Assembly: GCA_013399305.1 (NCBI GenBank)
Contig: VXAI01000116.1
Coordinates: 1,742,157 to 1,806,156, forward strand
Direction: 5' to 3'
Length of the DNA stretch: 64,000 bases
DNA from: Rostratula benghalensis
Lineage: Eukaryota > Chordata > Aves > Charadriiformes > Rostratulidae
The notes beneath the pieces are model-generated. The model made no database searches and was not told where the DNA came from. It was given only the letters and a program-made list of their open reading frames with translations. Of the stretch, positions 33,191 through 46,385 are shown piece after piece (within the stretch, counting starts at the first letter, position 1; every line of letters begins with the position of its first letter). The position numbers and the translations under genes are program-made.

Positions 33191-36100
33191 TTCAGCCTCT
33201 CCCAAGTGCCTTGGCAAGGCCATCTGACTGAGTGTCCTACCCAGAGATACTGCTGCAGCATCGCTGGGTCCCAAAGGCCAGCATCAGCCCTTTGCACCCT
33301 ACTGACCTTCAAAGAGTGCCCGTGGTATCTGCTTCCTGCAGCTGTACAACCTTTGTCCTCAGTCACAGAAGGGTATTTACAGACCATTTAGAAATCGGTG
33401 TTGAGCTGCTGTGTTACAGCCAGAAACGTTGACTATAAACTCTTCTGGGCTGTCTGCCTTTCTCACACTTGACATAGAAACCAGGCACATCCTGCTTCAT
33501 GACCAGGCTCCTGGCTGTTTGAAAAGAAATATTAATATCATTTGCCACCTTAGAGTCAAAGGGATGTTTTACAGGCTTTGACAGCACAGTGCACTGACCT
33601 GTGCACCCACATTGGCCTGCAGTGAATTTCACAAGGTCCCACACATACTATGAGCAGAGCTTTGGTAGCTGTGGCTCTCAGTCTGCAATAGGCAGAGAAA
33701 ACAGAGGCAGGAGCTGGGTAAGGCAGAAAGTACACATCCAGTTCAGACAGAAAGAGCTGGGTCAGCAGGCAGTAAAACCAGCCAGGAGAGCCAGGGCTTA
33801 CAGGGAGACTCACAGCAAGTTGAGGAGCACTGCATTTTGTAGGTACTGTGTGTTGGTGTGCTCCAAGGACCCTATCGTGCTTAGAAGTGCCCACTGCAAG
33901 ATTCAGCCCTCCCAGCTACTCACAACCCCAGGAGCCCCACGAGCCCAGGTGGCAACCAGCCCCTAGCAAGTCCTTACAGTGCAAGTGTGTTGGACTGCCT
34001 GTGTCCCAGGGCAGATGCCTTACCACCTCTCCAAGAGCAGAGCTGCTCCAGAGTGCAGCCACCTTAACCACACTTCTCCTTGAGGTAAGTCCCTAGCAGA
34101 CAGTCTCAACACAGACCCAACCCCACAGTCCCATACCCTTGCCACAAGGGCACATTTTCACAGAATCTCCTTGCATTTTCCCCTTGCAGAAAATTTTCAT
34201 GTTTTCCCCTTGCACGACTAGCTAACCCTTTGGTCTGGGATGCTTGTGTCTGGGATGCACTTACCCCAAAGAGAAGAGTTGCTGGAAAATGAGGAGGGCT
34301 ATTTATCTCCTCATAAAATAAAAGACAGCAAAGCTCTCCCTGTTTCAGCTACGCTGTGAAGGAGGAGTCTCTGAAACCTTCTCCTTGCTCTGCACATAAT
34401 ACACAAACACAGGCTGATGGTGTGGCAAAGCCCAGAAAGCCTGAGGCACCATGTACCATGTCTACAGACAAGCTGTCCAGTGATCCTCTTCCACCTTAAC
34501 CACCCCAATCTAATGACTGCTGCCTGAACCAGCAACAAACAGAATGGGTGTTTCTTCTCCCACAAGGTAGGATGATCTTGACAATGTATTAATAGATTTA
34601 TAGAGGTTTGCAGGGGTGTTCTATTTGCTCCTCAGTTGCAAAAACACAAATGCCTTCAAGCATTTCTAATGTGGATGAGCAAGCAAAGCCAAGACACACA
34701 TTACAATGGAAGGGAGTAGGAAGCCTGCCCAAAAGATTTGTCCCATTATCAGGAAAAAAATGTAAGTGCTGGGAGTGGCAAAGAATGTGAGGTTGAAACC
34801 TGGCAAAGAAAGAGACAGATAGGTCCTGTCACCTTACAGACTAAGCCCAGAAGAGCAGACTTTCACAGAGAAGTTGTTCCTGGTTATACTGCAGTTTTCT
34901 GTACTTTACAGATGAAAGAATATATGCCCTGGAAGGCCTAAACAGTTCCAGGTTTCCTTGTCACTGGTTTTTTTCCCCCCAATAAACACAGAACATGCAC
35001 TCAAGCTACAGAGCACTCAGGGTAAGCAGGGCTTTTCCCACCTGTTTACCTCCTCTTTCATGTCTCTTTCAACTTCTCTTTCACATCTTCATGTCTCCTG
35101 TCCCTTCTACCCCTCTTTTATCCATCATTTGGAAGAACAAGCTGCTTTCTTCGCTGCATTTTGCAGCTCTGTGCTTTTGAAGAGACATGCACTGTCCCCA
35201 GAGCAGTATTTCTTTTGGTTACACCAAAGTGGGTACCACCAGCCAAAGCGTACATACCAAGCAGTCTGCCTGTGAGGTTTTAGGGAGCATGGCATAGCAC
35301 ACTGACCTTCCTCAGGACTGTTTTACCTCACCAGCATCTTCAGCCTGAGAACTTGTGCCTCCTCCACTACTCACATGGCAAACTGAGTTCCTCTTTCCCT
35401 CAGTATCGGGCACAAAGCCCCAGAGAAGCAGCAATGAGATGATGGGCTGGAGGGTGAGCTACAAGGAACAGACATGCAGTCCATTATTTTAGAGCCATTA
35501 CTCTAAGGCAGCCCTCTCTAGCATGAAGACTGTCAAGGGTAAACACTACCAAGTCAGTCTTTTGGCAACGTTTAGACCTGTGGAAATCATGTGCCCTGAG
35601 ATAAGTACAAAGTAAGTAACCACACACAGGTATTTCTGTGGTGTCCATCACTGCCTAGCCAGCGTTCCTTATTTGTAGCAATTAATTACATTTATTTACC
35701 AGTCTTCCAGGCTGCTGCAACCATAAATTGCTGTTTACAGGATGCCTGGATGAGCTACGGGAGGAAGGTGCCACACAGCATTGCATTTCACTTCATGCAA
35801 ACCTGTTGCAAACACAATGGACAGAGGGGACCAGAGAACAGCCTCCACAGCAGCCAAGCCTGCGGTGACCAGCCTCTCCATCACGTCCAGAGGGCTTAAA
35901 ACATCTGCTGTCTTTTGAAATATTTTCAGACACAGTCTTTTCTGTCACGCAAGAGACCACACTAAACCACCTCTAAGAGCATTCAGCTCAAGACTACACT
36001 GGGGAGGCTCTCCCTGTCAAAGCCGCAGCCCTCTCCAGTAGCTTGGCCAGGCAAAGTCCACTCCTGCAGTCGTGTGGTACCAAAACTGACAGGCTGCTGG

Positions 36101-38279
36101 CTCTTCTAGCTCAGGCAGTCACCACTACTGATCCCAGTGGTTCCTCGTGGGGAGCAGGAAATAAGACAGGGAGGGCAGGCTACCTGGATCTGCCTCAGCT
36201 CAGGGAATCGAGAGGAGGATGATGGGCCCTCCCCCTACCAATGCAGAAGACCAGCCCAAGTCCACCAGGCTTCTCCTCCCTTCCCCCTCCGGGAGAAGCA
36301 GCCCAGACCTCTCCTAATGGCACCAGGGAGCACCTCAGCCTCCTCTCCCAGCAGACTTGCTGAACATGCCACCTTTTCCACAGGAGACCACAGCTCAGCA
36401 GCTCCTGAGCGCTGTGGAGGAAGCTTCTGCTCTTCTGTGTGGCCAGCAGGGTGGAGAGCACGCTTCCCTCCTGTCCTGCATGCAGGACCAGCCCTCCCCA
36501 AGGGAGCCAGGTCTGCATGCCTGCCAAAGGCAAACACTTCTTGACTGAGCAAACAGCACTCTTGCAGAGAGACTCCCTCTCTAGCTCTCCCTCGCAGGCA
36601 CAACCATCCAAAGGAAACCTGAGCAATAAAATCTTACATTAAACCTCAATTATGGTAACCTATAGCTGTTTTAACAGTTCCTTTCATGGCTTTCAAAACT
36701 TCATCAGTCTTCTTTTCCTCTCCTCCCATTCACTCCACCCTTCTCTCTCCACCTGTTCCTAACGGGCTCTGCTTCCCTTTCTTCCACCTTCATCCCTGTA
36801 CCTCAGGTGATGGATTCTACAATCTGCAAGGACCCAGGGCAAGGTAAGCCAGGCGCCTTTGCAAGTCTCGAGGCAGCAAAAAGTATCATTATTCCCACTT
36901 TAGACAAGGGGGCCAGCGAGTTACTTGCTGAGAGGTCACCCAGGAAACTGGTGGCACAGAGGAACATGCATTCCGAGTCCTGGTCCAAAACCCGCTACAA
37001 AAGCAGCAGCCTCCTCTCACCTGCCAGCCATTCCCCCTCACCATTTATTCCCCCCAATTTATTGCTTAGGATCATCCCTCTCGTTTCCCACACCTTCTCT
37101 GCTTCTTTGCTCGCACCTGCCCTGCAATCTGAGCTCATTGTTTCAGCTTGGACTGCAGAATCAGGAATTTAATGTGTCTCTGCTGGGCCAAACTGCAATC
37201 TCAGGCCGCCCGGAAAGGCTCAGCGAGGAAACCATGGGCGTGACATTTCTTCCAAGAAAAGACAATTGAAAATGTCCATGTTCGTAGAAGCATGCACCCC
37301 TGCCCTGCATCTGAAAAGCAAACACTGCAGCACAGAGGATTTTAAAAGGGAAAATGAAGCAACTGCCCTGACTTCCACCGCCAAAGCTCAGAAAACGCTG
37401 ACAGCTGGGCACAGACAAGAGCACAAGAAAATAATTTTACTTTTAACAGTACACAACAGCGAAAACCGGTGTCAGATGTCTGTCAAGCAAGTACGAGTCC
37501 TCACCCTTTACCCTGTTACCCAAAGGCAGAAAGTCAGCAAGAATCAAGTCCCCTTCTTTTAGGCAGTTTTATCCACTTGAGTGAGACCCACCAGGCAGGC
37601 AGTGTGTTGGGATGCACCTTTCACACCCCCCACTCCTCCATATTGAGCTGCTATATTCATAATATATAATAATGCACCATACGTGCATATGTTGCTGTGG
37701 CAAAAGGACTGCACCAAAGTTGACCAGGCAGTCCTTAAGGTCACTTTCCTGAGAAGCTGGGTTTAAGGAGGGGGGGGGGAAGGTAAAAAAATAAAGAAAA
37801 TAAGAGGGAAGATTCACTCAGAATTTCTCCAACCTTTATAGCCTGAGGGCTCTGAATCAGAAGTCTGGCATTAAGTATGCTGCTGTAAGAAAAAGTTGAG
37901 ACGGAGATCCCAAGTGACCCCATGGTTACCCTGGGACGTGATGGAGGCAGGATCTTGCCCTTCCTTCCCTGAGGCACCACATCAGAGCCAAATGGCCTTT
38001 CCCAAAACCTTTTCTCTTCCCCTCCCAGGATTTTAACGGGAGGGGAATGTCTCTGCCTGCATGTCGGACACCCTGCTAGCATCTGCGACCTGTCCCACCC
38101 CACAGCCTCAGCCCAGGTGAGTTTCTCCACGTACTCCTCAACAAAGGAGTCCCGACAGCCCGCTGGCAGATGGCCCTGCCGAGCTCTGTCATCGTCACAC
38201 TTCCCAACCACAAAAGGATCCCACAGCGGGGCCCATAGGCAAGAGAGGTGCTGAAATCCTGACCCAGGAGAATCTCTTC

Positions 38280-39010
38280 CGTAGCCGAGCCCTGGGTCAA
38301 GCGGCTCTGGCCCTCTCGTCTACCCGGTGTCTCCCAAGGGTAAATCAGCAAGCTCCAGGACGGACAGCAGTGGGATTTCAACCCCTCCCGAGCGCTGCAG
38401 CACCGGCGGTGCCCCACGCCGGGCTCAGCCCCGCGGGGAGGGAGGGCTCGCCCTCCGCAGCCCCTGGGGCGCGCCGCGGCGGGCAGCTCGCCTGCTCCCC
38501 ACGGAGGGGCTTCTCCTCCCCGCCCTGCCGAGGGCACCCAAATCACGAACGGGGAGAGGGGCGACTGGGCGGGGGGGGGGTGACGATTTGCGGGGCAACG
38601 CGACAGGACGGGGCGGAATGTCTCAACGCTCCCAGCGGGGGAGGCGTCCTACCTGCGGGCGGCTCCGGCGGCGGCTCTGGCCCCGGCGGCGGCAGGCGGG
38701 GGCGGGTCTGGGGGTCGAGTGGGCCGGGCTGGGGCCAGGGAGGTGGCCCGGTATCGGCGTCGCCCCCGCCCCGCCCCGCCCCGGACGGGCGGGGACTGGA
38801 GCCGCGGCCATGGCGGCGCGGGGTGGTCCTTACCCGTGGTAGGGGATGCGCGGAGCCGGCGGGCAGTGAAGGCCTGAGCGCCGGTGGTGGGACGCGACCG
38901 CAGCAGCTTCCGCAGCCTCAGACCATCTCTCGGCCCAGCCTCCGCCAGCAACTGAGCCCCGTGCTCAGCTCTAACTGAGATCCTTCTCGGGCCCCTTCCC
39001 TGCCCTCCCT
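38280..39010 (-). promoter_or_regulatory. TMEM150C: CpG island, probable TMEM150C promoter
   Basis: This is the only strong GC/CpG-rich block in the interior of the window. It has clustered GC boxes at 38761-38795 (tandem CCCCG units). It lies upstream of TMEM150C on its strand, and that gene needs an upstream non-coding exon. A CpG island can fire in both directions, so a transcript toward SCD5 (+ strand) is also possible. Open frames across it are a product of GC content. Confidence 0.6.
38653..38800 (-). other. TMEM150C: Candidate non-coding first exon of TMEM150C
   Basis: On the - strand a good donor, CCGCAG|GTAGGA, has its GT at 38652-38651, which would splice to the acceptor at 25730. 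A second usable donor, ACGG|GTAAGG, lies at 38833-38832 and could define an alternative first exon. The start of the exon cannot be read from sequence, so the upper coordinate is nominal. Confidence 0.35.
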
Positions 39011-39943
39011 CTCCAGTCCTAGCGGCATCTGCCCGACGTGCGGCCTCGGGTACTGCTGCTCCGAAGCCCCCAAAGGTGCTGAAGAGGGCTCACCGCCCAA
39101 AACGAGCCGTGACATCTTTGCAGTCCTCCTGGGAAGTCGTGCCCTTTTACTATGTATTTTTGAAGACCTGAAAGAACCAGCCACCCCATAGCAAGAGACC
39201 CCGGGAACAGCCTGGGCCAGGCTATCCTCCTCCATCCCCTTTCCTACGTGATGGTGGGCTTTGTGGTCTCCATAAATAATCTGTGGTTGGAATTTTGAGA
39301 CGAACAGCTTGACAATAACTGTCTGCAAATGTTTCTTGGGGTGGAGAGATCCCTTCGCTGACCGACCTTCACGGCATTAAGACAGTGTGAATGCTACCAC
39401 TTTTTTTTCCTCTCACTCCCCTGCCTCTCTGCCATCTGACGTTACTTATTCACTGTCTTGATTCTTCTAAAACCCAAATAAGGTGGTGTTTATCCCAAGT
39501 TTTGGCCTGGTGCTATTACTGGTGCTAAACAACACAAGACAGCCACCTGCCTAAACCCACACCAGCCCCCAGAAGTGAGCTGAGTTATGCATCAGCACTT
39601 AATTGGTATTTTACCTAGTGTCTTTCTAGCAGTCAAGCAACCATCCTTTGCCCTGCAGCTCTGGCCCTCAAGGCACAAGAAAATCCATCTCTTTGATCTC
39701 CAGGGATTATGGACCCGTCAAAGCACAGGTCCTCAAAGCAAATGCAGCAACAGCAGGTCCCCTGAGCCCTTACTGAAATGGCCTCATCACTGAAGTGGCA
39801 GCAGTACTGACAAGGGAGAAGACAGCTATTTTTGCAAAAAGGCAACTGCTGTGTATGCTTCTCAGTGTTTTAAAGGCCAAGGGAGCTATTTTTAGAGCTT
39901 AAATAACAGTCTTCCTGCTCTGGTATTTCAAATCTTGTGTTAT

Positions 39944-40868
39944 TGTAAGGGACCTTTCCTAATTTCTCCTAAACAAAGCAGCCTGAAGAGACTTTCAGTG
40001 TCTCAAACACTCGAAGAACCAGGCCTTCTTCTCAAGGAACTGATAAGGCTAACACCTACTTATACCTTGTGCTATTCATGGGAGAAACACTAGTGTCTCG
40101 AAGACCAGTCTTAAAGAAACAGAACAGCCCTGTTTTTCCTCCTGTGAGGGATAAGCTGCTTCTCTGAAAAAGACATTATGCCCAGTGTTGACCTTTGCCT
40201 CATTGTCTGTGAAATGCATGTTAGAGTTCATACCCCTGCTACTGCAGATTATCAAGATCATGCTAAACATATATGATTATAGTCCTTGTCTCCCCGCCCC
40301 AGTTCATGCTGCACACCATCTGGGTGGGAGGTGAAACTTGAGACAAAACTGCCCCTAGGAGTTGGGGAATATAAAAGGAGGAAGATTTTCCCTGAAGAGG
40401 AATTCCAGGAATAGAAGAAGAAAGAAGAATATTTATGACCTGGGAAGGTTTTCCCCCGAAACAGGAGCAGTGAACTTTGTGTCTCTCTCCCTCTCAATCT
40501 CTCCTTCTTTACCCCTTTTGCTTCCTGCCTTATTTTCTTTCCTTTCTTCTTTCTTTTCTCTTTTCTTTCAGAGAAATAATGGAATTCATACCATACTGTT
40601 TGCTATTATTCATTGTGTACCTGTTATTAAGTACTACTTGCCATAGTTTGTTGTGTACCTGTTGCTTGCTAATTAACGCAATGCAGACCTTACCACTTGC
40701 CATAATCTGTTTTATATCTAACTAATTATCGTGGACCTAGTTAAGACCTGGTTACTAATCTAATAAATGTTTGTATACCTTGAGGTTTGTCTCACCTTAG
40801 TCCGCTCTGCTGGGGGGTTACACATCCAAGTCACTTGCCCCTCTCTCCTTTCTGGGTGGGACATGACA
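39944..40868 (+). mobile_element. Solo LTR, uninterrupted (copy 2)
   Basis: This 925-bp element starts TGTAAGGG and ends CATGACA, and is flanked by GTTAT and GTTCT (four of five bases match, a likely 5-bp target duplication). It has an intact TATAAAAG at 40370-40377 and AATAAA at 40762-40767, fitting a U3-R-U5 order on the + strand. No primer-binding site or gag/pol sequence follows, so it is a solo LTR of an endogenous retrovirus. It is the same family as the split copy at 19332-21962. Confidence 0.85.
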
Positions 40869-43835
40869 GTTCTCCTGGACTACTAAATGTCTCCTTGAAG
40901 CATTTGCTTTTTGTGATCCCATGATGTCCAGAGATCTTGGCCAGGTTTTCCCTCTGCGTTCACCTGACACTGCCAGGTGTGGCAGTGCCACACTAAGGAG
41001 TTTTGGGCCACAACAAGCAACTACTGGGCGCAGCTTTCCTTGGGTAAGGAGGTGCTATTGCCCCCACATCGGTGAGACAGGCCCCGAAATCCTATGCCTG
41101 GAAAAAAGCACGCTTCAAGTATCAGCATTAGCCACATCCCTGACTGCAAGGCTACCTACAATAGCAAAAGTCAAGAAAGCTCATTTTAAAAGTAACAGAG
41201 GGGAGGTCTTTGAGTTCAGTAACGTCCAGCTTTCAGCAGCCAAGGCTGAAGAAAACCTGCCAAACAGGCAAGAAGTGACAGCACCCAGCCCCATCCATTT
41301 TGGCCAGAAAGGAAAATGCAGCAACTAATCAGAAACTGCCTTAGTCACTTTACCCCTGCCATCAGCCAAAGCAGGAAGGAAAACAATGCAGCATATGGGA
41401 TTTTAAAGCAATTTCATTTTTGGTAAATTGAGCGTCTGAGACATTTTGTTCACAGCTCTTTTTGTTTTGAGCAGATGGTGTCCCTTGAAGTGATGGAAAA
41501 TGCATGATACTGACGGGCTCACCCAAGACCTCTCACAAAGGATCAAGGTTAAAAAAGGGGCACAGCCTGGGGACAGCAAGTGTGTGCTGAAGCCCGCCTG
41601 GTGCAGATCACAACAGAGGTGCCAGGAGGCACCAGACATCAAGGAGTGGTGTTATGTGCACTCATGGGGATATTTCCTACGATCATGGGGCACTGGGCAC
41701 AGGGGAGAAGCAGCCCCTCTCCCATGAACCTGGTCCTGCAGCATCCCCCTGCCAAGGGGTGCACAGGCGCCAAAGTAGTTAGGGATGACCCATGGGCATG
41801 TTGCTTTTGAACTGCATCCCCCAGTAACACATCACCCACCTCCCTTGCAGTAAGACTGCCTGTCCCAAAGCCCCACTGCAAGCTCACCTTGAGCTGTGGA
41901 AAGAGTCTGTCCTCCCGCATCTCCACCAATACTACCTTGGCAAGGATGAGTAGCGACAAGTACGTTTCCCCCATCTTCTTTGGGGTTACACCACACTTTC
42001 CCGGGGGTGGGTGTGCAAGAGGCTGACACTGATGTCACTCCCTGCTCAGCCCATGTCTTTGAAGACACAATTACAACGATGCTGGTGCACAGAGGTGACA
42101 AAGGCCCTGGGATGCTGTGAGCAGTGCATGAGTTTTCTTACCCTAGTCCTTCACAAGGTTTTCCTGCTGGGGCTACTGAGACCCACTGGGGATCTGGCTG
42201 GCAATTTGCCTGGCCCAGAAGGGGGACCTGCTTCAACACAAGCAAATGTTAAAATTAAGGCTTTGCTGTCTGTAAATTAATATTTCCTCCCCACAATGCC
42301 TTTCAGCATGTGCATGTCCCCTGTCCAGATTTCACCACATCACTTCTCTTCCTGGGGACTGAAGTGCCTCCGCACCCACTTTCTTCCAGCGACAGGGCAG
42401 TCAGAAGGCTGGTCCTCTGTGTCCTGACATCAGGTAGTAGGGTCAGGCACTGGAGATATATTTTATTTTTTCACCTAAAGCCGAGGACTACCCCAGAACT
42501 AAACCCTGCCCTTTTGCAGGCCTCACTCACAGCTCAGGATGAAACAAAGCAACCTTGTTCCCTTCTAGTTGCAGTACTCCTCAGGGTGGTATTACTGCTG
42601 AAGACTGGCTGCGGTTTTACTGGGCTGGGTTTTGGTGGTTTTTGGGGTTTTTTTTTGCAGGGGGAAAGGAACACAAAGGCCAGGAAAATAGAAAAGGAAA
42701 TTGCTTTGAGTTTGCTTTCATTCCTGGGAAATACGTGTCTTCTGAAAATAGATTTATGGCCTGGTTTTCCCGCCCTGCTCATTTCTGCTCCAAAGCTGGA
42801 GCAAGGTCTGGCCAGAGACACTGCCCTCCCCCAGACTGGAGCAGCAGGGGAAAGGGGCCAGGGGTCACTCACCAGCAGCCTTTGGAGCTACTCTGTACCC
42901 TGATGCACAGGCTAACAACGTTGCCTGAGGAACTGTTTCTCAGTTTAACTCTCATTTCATTAGCCAGATCATCTCTCATCAAAGCCATCTGTTCCTTTAT
43001 CCAGCTTTTTAAATATTGTGATAGATTTCATTTCTCCAAACGCCCTGCAGCTAAACAGATGCCATCTGAGCATGTATACCCTTGGCTTGGCATTAAGAGG
43101 TGTGCTCAAGATTTGCTGGAGAGGCAGTCACTTGCAAAGACCCCTCTCACCCAGATCCCAGCTCTCCAAGATGAAGTGTTCCTTCTTCCCAGCTCGCCCA
43201 TGTGATCCCAACTGAGAAAAATTCACCTGGATTTGGGATTGCAGCAGCAAATTGGACCGGCCCACCCCACCACAGTGACACCATTTAAATAGTAGGAAGG
43301 GGAGAAAATGGATACACAATTTCAATTTTTTCTGCATGGAAACAGAAGTAAAAAAAATAAAAAAGTGATGATGGGAAACACATGGGATAAACAGGAGTTG
43401 CTCATGAGATGTCCAGGGTCTGAATTCTGGGGAGGAAACCTTGAAGTGCCAATGTCTGTAGGCTGGCATGCCCTGGCTCCAACAGGCACGTGTTCTGGCC
43501 TGGCAGGAGGATAGTCCTATATGAAGCAGAGAAAATGCTGAAAAGTTTTTGTTTGTTTGGGTTTTTTTTTTTAATATTGAGATAATAATGATTAGGAATC
43601 TGATTAATAATGATTAAATAATGACTAAAATACTGAGTAAAATATTGCTTTCCTATTATTATGCTATAGATGTTAACAGAATTATGTCAGCCAGGAAAAT
43701 TTAGTACCCCAAGTTAGGCATTAGTGTGCAGAGGTGGTAGGTGCTGTTTCATCTGCAGTTCTTACTTCCACTGCTCACCGGGGCTTTTCTCCTGGACACC
43801 TTCCAAGGCTTGCAAAAGGGAATTTTTTGACGACC

Positions 43836-43870
43836 TTTTTTTTTTGGGGTTTTTTTTTTTTTTTTTTTTT
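43836..43870. repeat. Poly-T tract interrupted by GGGG
   Basis: About 30 T, with a GGGG interruption near 43846. It is intergenic. Confidence 0.85.
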
Positions 43871-45411
43871 GGTCCTGCTTGCAGGCTTTGCTGCTCATCT
43901 GCTTCTCTTGGGCAGTGGATTTATCTTTACCTGCTCTGGGGCCATACTTCTGTTCTCTGACCTTCTGCCTTTAGCCCCGGCTTGGCCCTGGCTTGTGCAG
44001 GAAGCGGGGGGTGGCAGCGCAGCTCCTGGCAGGAGGCTGCAAACCCTTCACCTCCCTGGATGTCACTATGGCTGTACCAAAAACCAGCAGGATGGAATGG
44101 GTATGGTTGCAGCTGTGGCTGGGCAGGCCTGCTAGAATCAGCTGGCTGCAGATGCGCAAAACCAGGGTGGGAATTCTGCTATCTTTTTCTCAGAAAAAGC
44201 CCAGATCAGGGTTTAACTCTCCAGGAACTGGGATAGCAGGAGATGCACTCAGCAAAGGCACCGCGCCCGTCATGTGAGGGGTGATTAAAACAGCAAAAAG
44301 TCTCCAAACCAAATCCAATGGGCAGCTCTGCTCATGCAGGGTCATCCCTGGCTCCTCCACAAACTCAGCACTATTCCAGGTTTTACAGCTTTTGTTTTTC
44401 TTCTCCTATTCCTCCCTGTCCAGGAGGAATTGCTGGGTTGATGCCCCTGGGTACCAGCAGTTTCACCTCCTGGGCTGGACACCACTCCAGAGCCATTGTG
44501 GGAGCTGGGACACATGGGCATGTGTTACCAAGTGCCTCCTCCCCCACTGAACTCTGCTTTTGGTTGGTTTTTTGGGTTGGTTTTTTTTTATTCTTCTTTT
44601 AAAAGAAAATCTTGAGGTGCAGCACCTGACCCAAAAGGAATGCCACCAACTTTCCCAAGGGTGGCAGTGGGGCTGCTGGGCAGGAGATGTTTTCTCCACT
44701 TGGCTGCTTTTCAGGACTGCAAGCCCTGAAGCATTTATTCAGTGCCAGCACTCATGCTCTCACCACAGCCCCTTTCTTTAGGTGTAACTCCAGTGCCAGT
44801 AGGTTTTGCTCATGCTTGCCTCCCACTCTTGGGAATTACATGAATGCAGCCCAGCTCGTGCACCCAGCTGCAGCAGAGGTGGGGTTAGATGGAGCCAGGA
44901 AGCTCCTCTGTAGTCAGCTATCACAGCCTTGGCCTCACACCACACCCTGATGATTGTATTTACATACAGCCCTGATGGGCTTTCACCAATATTTGCAGAG
45001 CTAAGTACATGCTGTAAGTTACAGCTGTATTCCTCCTTTAGTGATTGAGTCAAGTCCCAGGGCCAGCATGGAATTTCCTCAAGCTGCTCCACAACAGAAA
45101 GGAGGTGACCTGCTTGGGTGTTTCTGCTGTGGACAGAGCACACTGCTCCTGAGCCAACACTGCATTTCCTATGGGCCCCACCAGTTCTGGGAAAAAAACA
45201 TAAAAAAGGTCTGGTCCCTGCTGCATGCCAAAGCTGAGCACCTGGAAACAGTGCAAAAAAGTCCAGATCAGCATACAAATACCTCTTGTTCTCATTCCTA
45301 CATGGTGTTACTCCAGATGGTTCAATGTGGTGAGAACAAAGTTAGAAATAAGAGATTAGGCACTGCCAGACCATCAGGTCTTAGAAAAGTTTGTAGTCAC
45401 TGTATCCTTAG

Positions 45412-46385
45412 TGTATCATGGAATGGTTTGGGTGGGAAGGGATCTTTAGATCACCGAGTTCCAACACCCCATCCAGAGGCAGGGACACTTCCCACTAGAT
45501 CAGGTTGCTCAAAGCCCCATCCAGCCTGGCCTTAAACACTTCCAGGGAAGGAGCATCCACAACTCCTCTGTGCAACCCATTTCAGTGTCTCAACACCTGA
45601 CAGTAAAAAATTTCTTTCTACTATCTAATCTAAATCTCCCCTCTTCCAGTTTGAAGCCATTACTCCTAGTCCTATCACTACATGCCCTTGTAAAAAGCCT
45701 TTCTCCATCTGTCTTGTAGACCTCCAAGTACTGTAAGGCTGCTACAAGGTCTCCCCAGAGCCTTCTCTTCTCCAGGCTGAACATCCACAACCCTCTCAGC
45801 CTGTCTTCATAGGAGAGCTTCCTAGAGGGCTCCAGCCCTCTGATCATCTTTGTGGCTGGACTCACTCCAACAGGTTCATGTCCTTTTTGTGCTGAGGACT
45901 CCAGAGCTGCGCATGGTACTGCAGGGATCCCATGAGAGCAGAGCAGAGGGGCAGAATCACCTCCCTGAACCTGCTGGCCACATTTCTTTTTGATGCAGCC
46001 CAGGATGTGGTTGGTTTTCTGGGCTGGCAGCACACATTGCCAGCTCATATTGAGTTTCTCATCCACCATCACCCTCTCTAAGTCCTTCTCCTCAGGCCTG
46101 CTCTCCATCCATTCTCTGCCCAGCCTGTATTTGTGCATGGGATTACCATGACCCAGCTGCAGGACTGCCCTTGGCCTTGTTGAACTCCATGAGATTCGCA
46201 TGGGCCCACCCTCTCAAGCCTGTCCAGGTCCCTCTGGATGCCATCCCTCCTCTACAGCACGTTGACCACGCCACACAGCTCGGTGTTGTCAGCAAACTTG
46301 CTGAGGGTGCACTCAAACCCACTGTTTGTCCCAGTCTACAGCCCACCACCCATTGATCAGCAGTCCCTCGGTGCTTTCATGCTGC
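45412..46385 (-). mobile_element. CR1 LINE 3' fragment
   Basis: On the - strand it begins at the reverse-transcriptase motif (SKFADNTELCG-like, about 46300). It continues with DLERVMVDEKLNMS and RLRGLWMFSLEKRRLWGDL, then the 3' UTR ending TTGGGTGGGAAGGG at about 45430. Frames are broken by short shifts. It is 5'-truncated just before the FADD motif. Confidence 0.92.

Noticed and set aside
33124..33387. Open frame ending in repeated Tyr-Leu-Ser-Ile
   Set aside because: It is a direct translation of the GATA microsatellite on the - strand.
38370..38978. 202- and 171-codon open frames on + over the CpG island
   Set aside because: Gly/Arg/Pro/Ala-rich frames are open in several phases because of GC content. 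The small ATG frame near 38811 has a good Kozak context but ends after ten codons.
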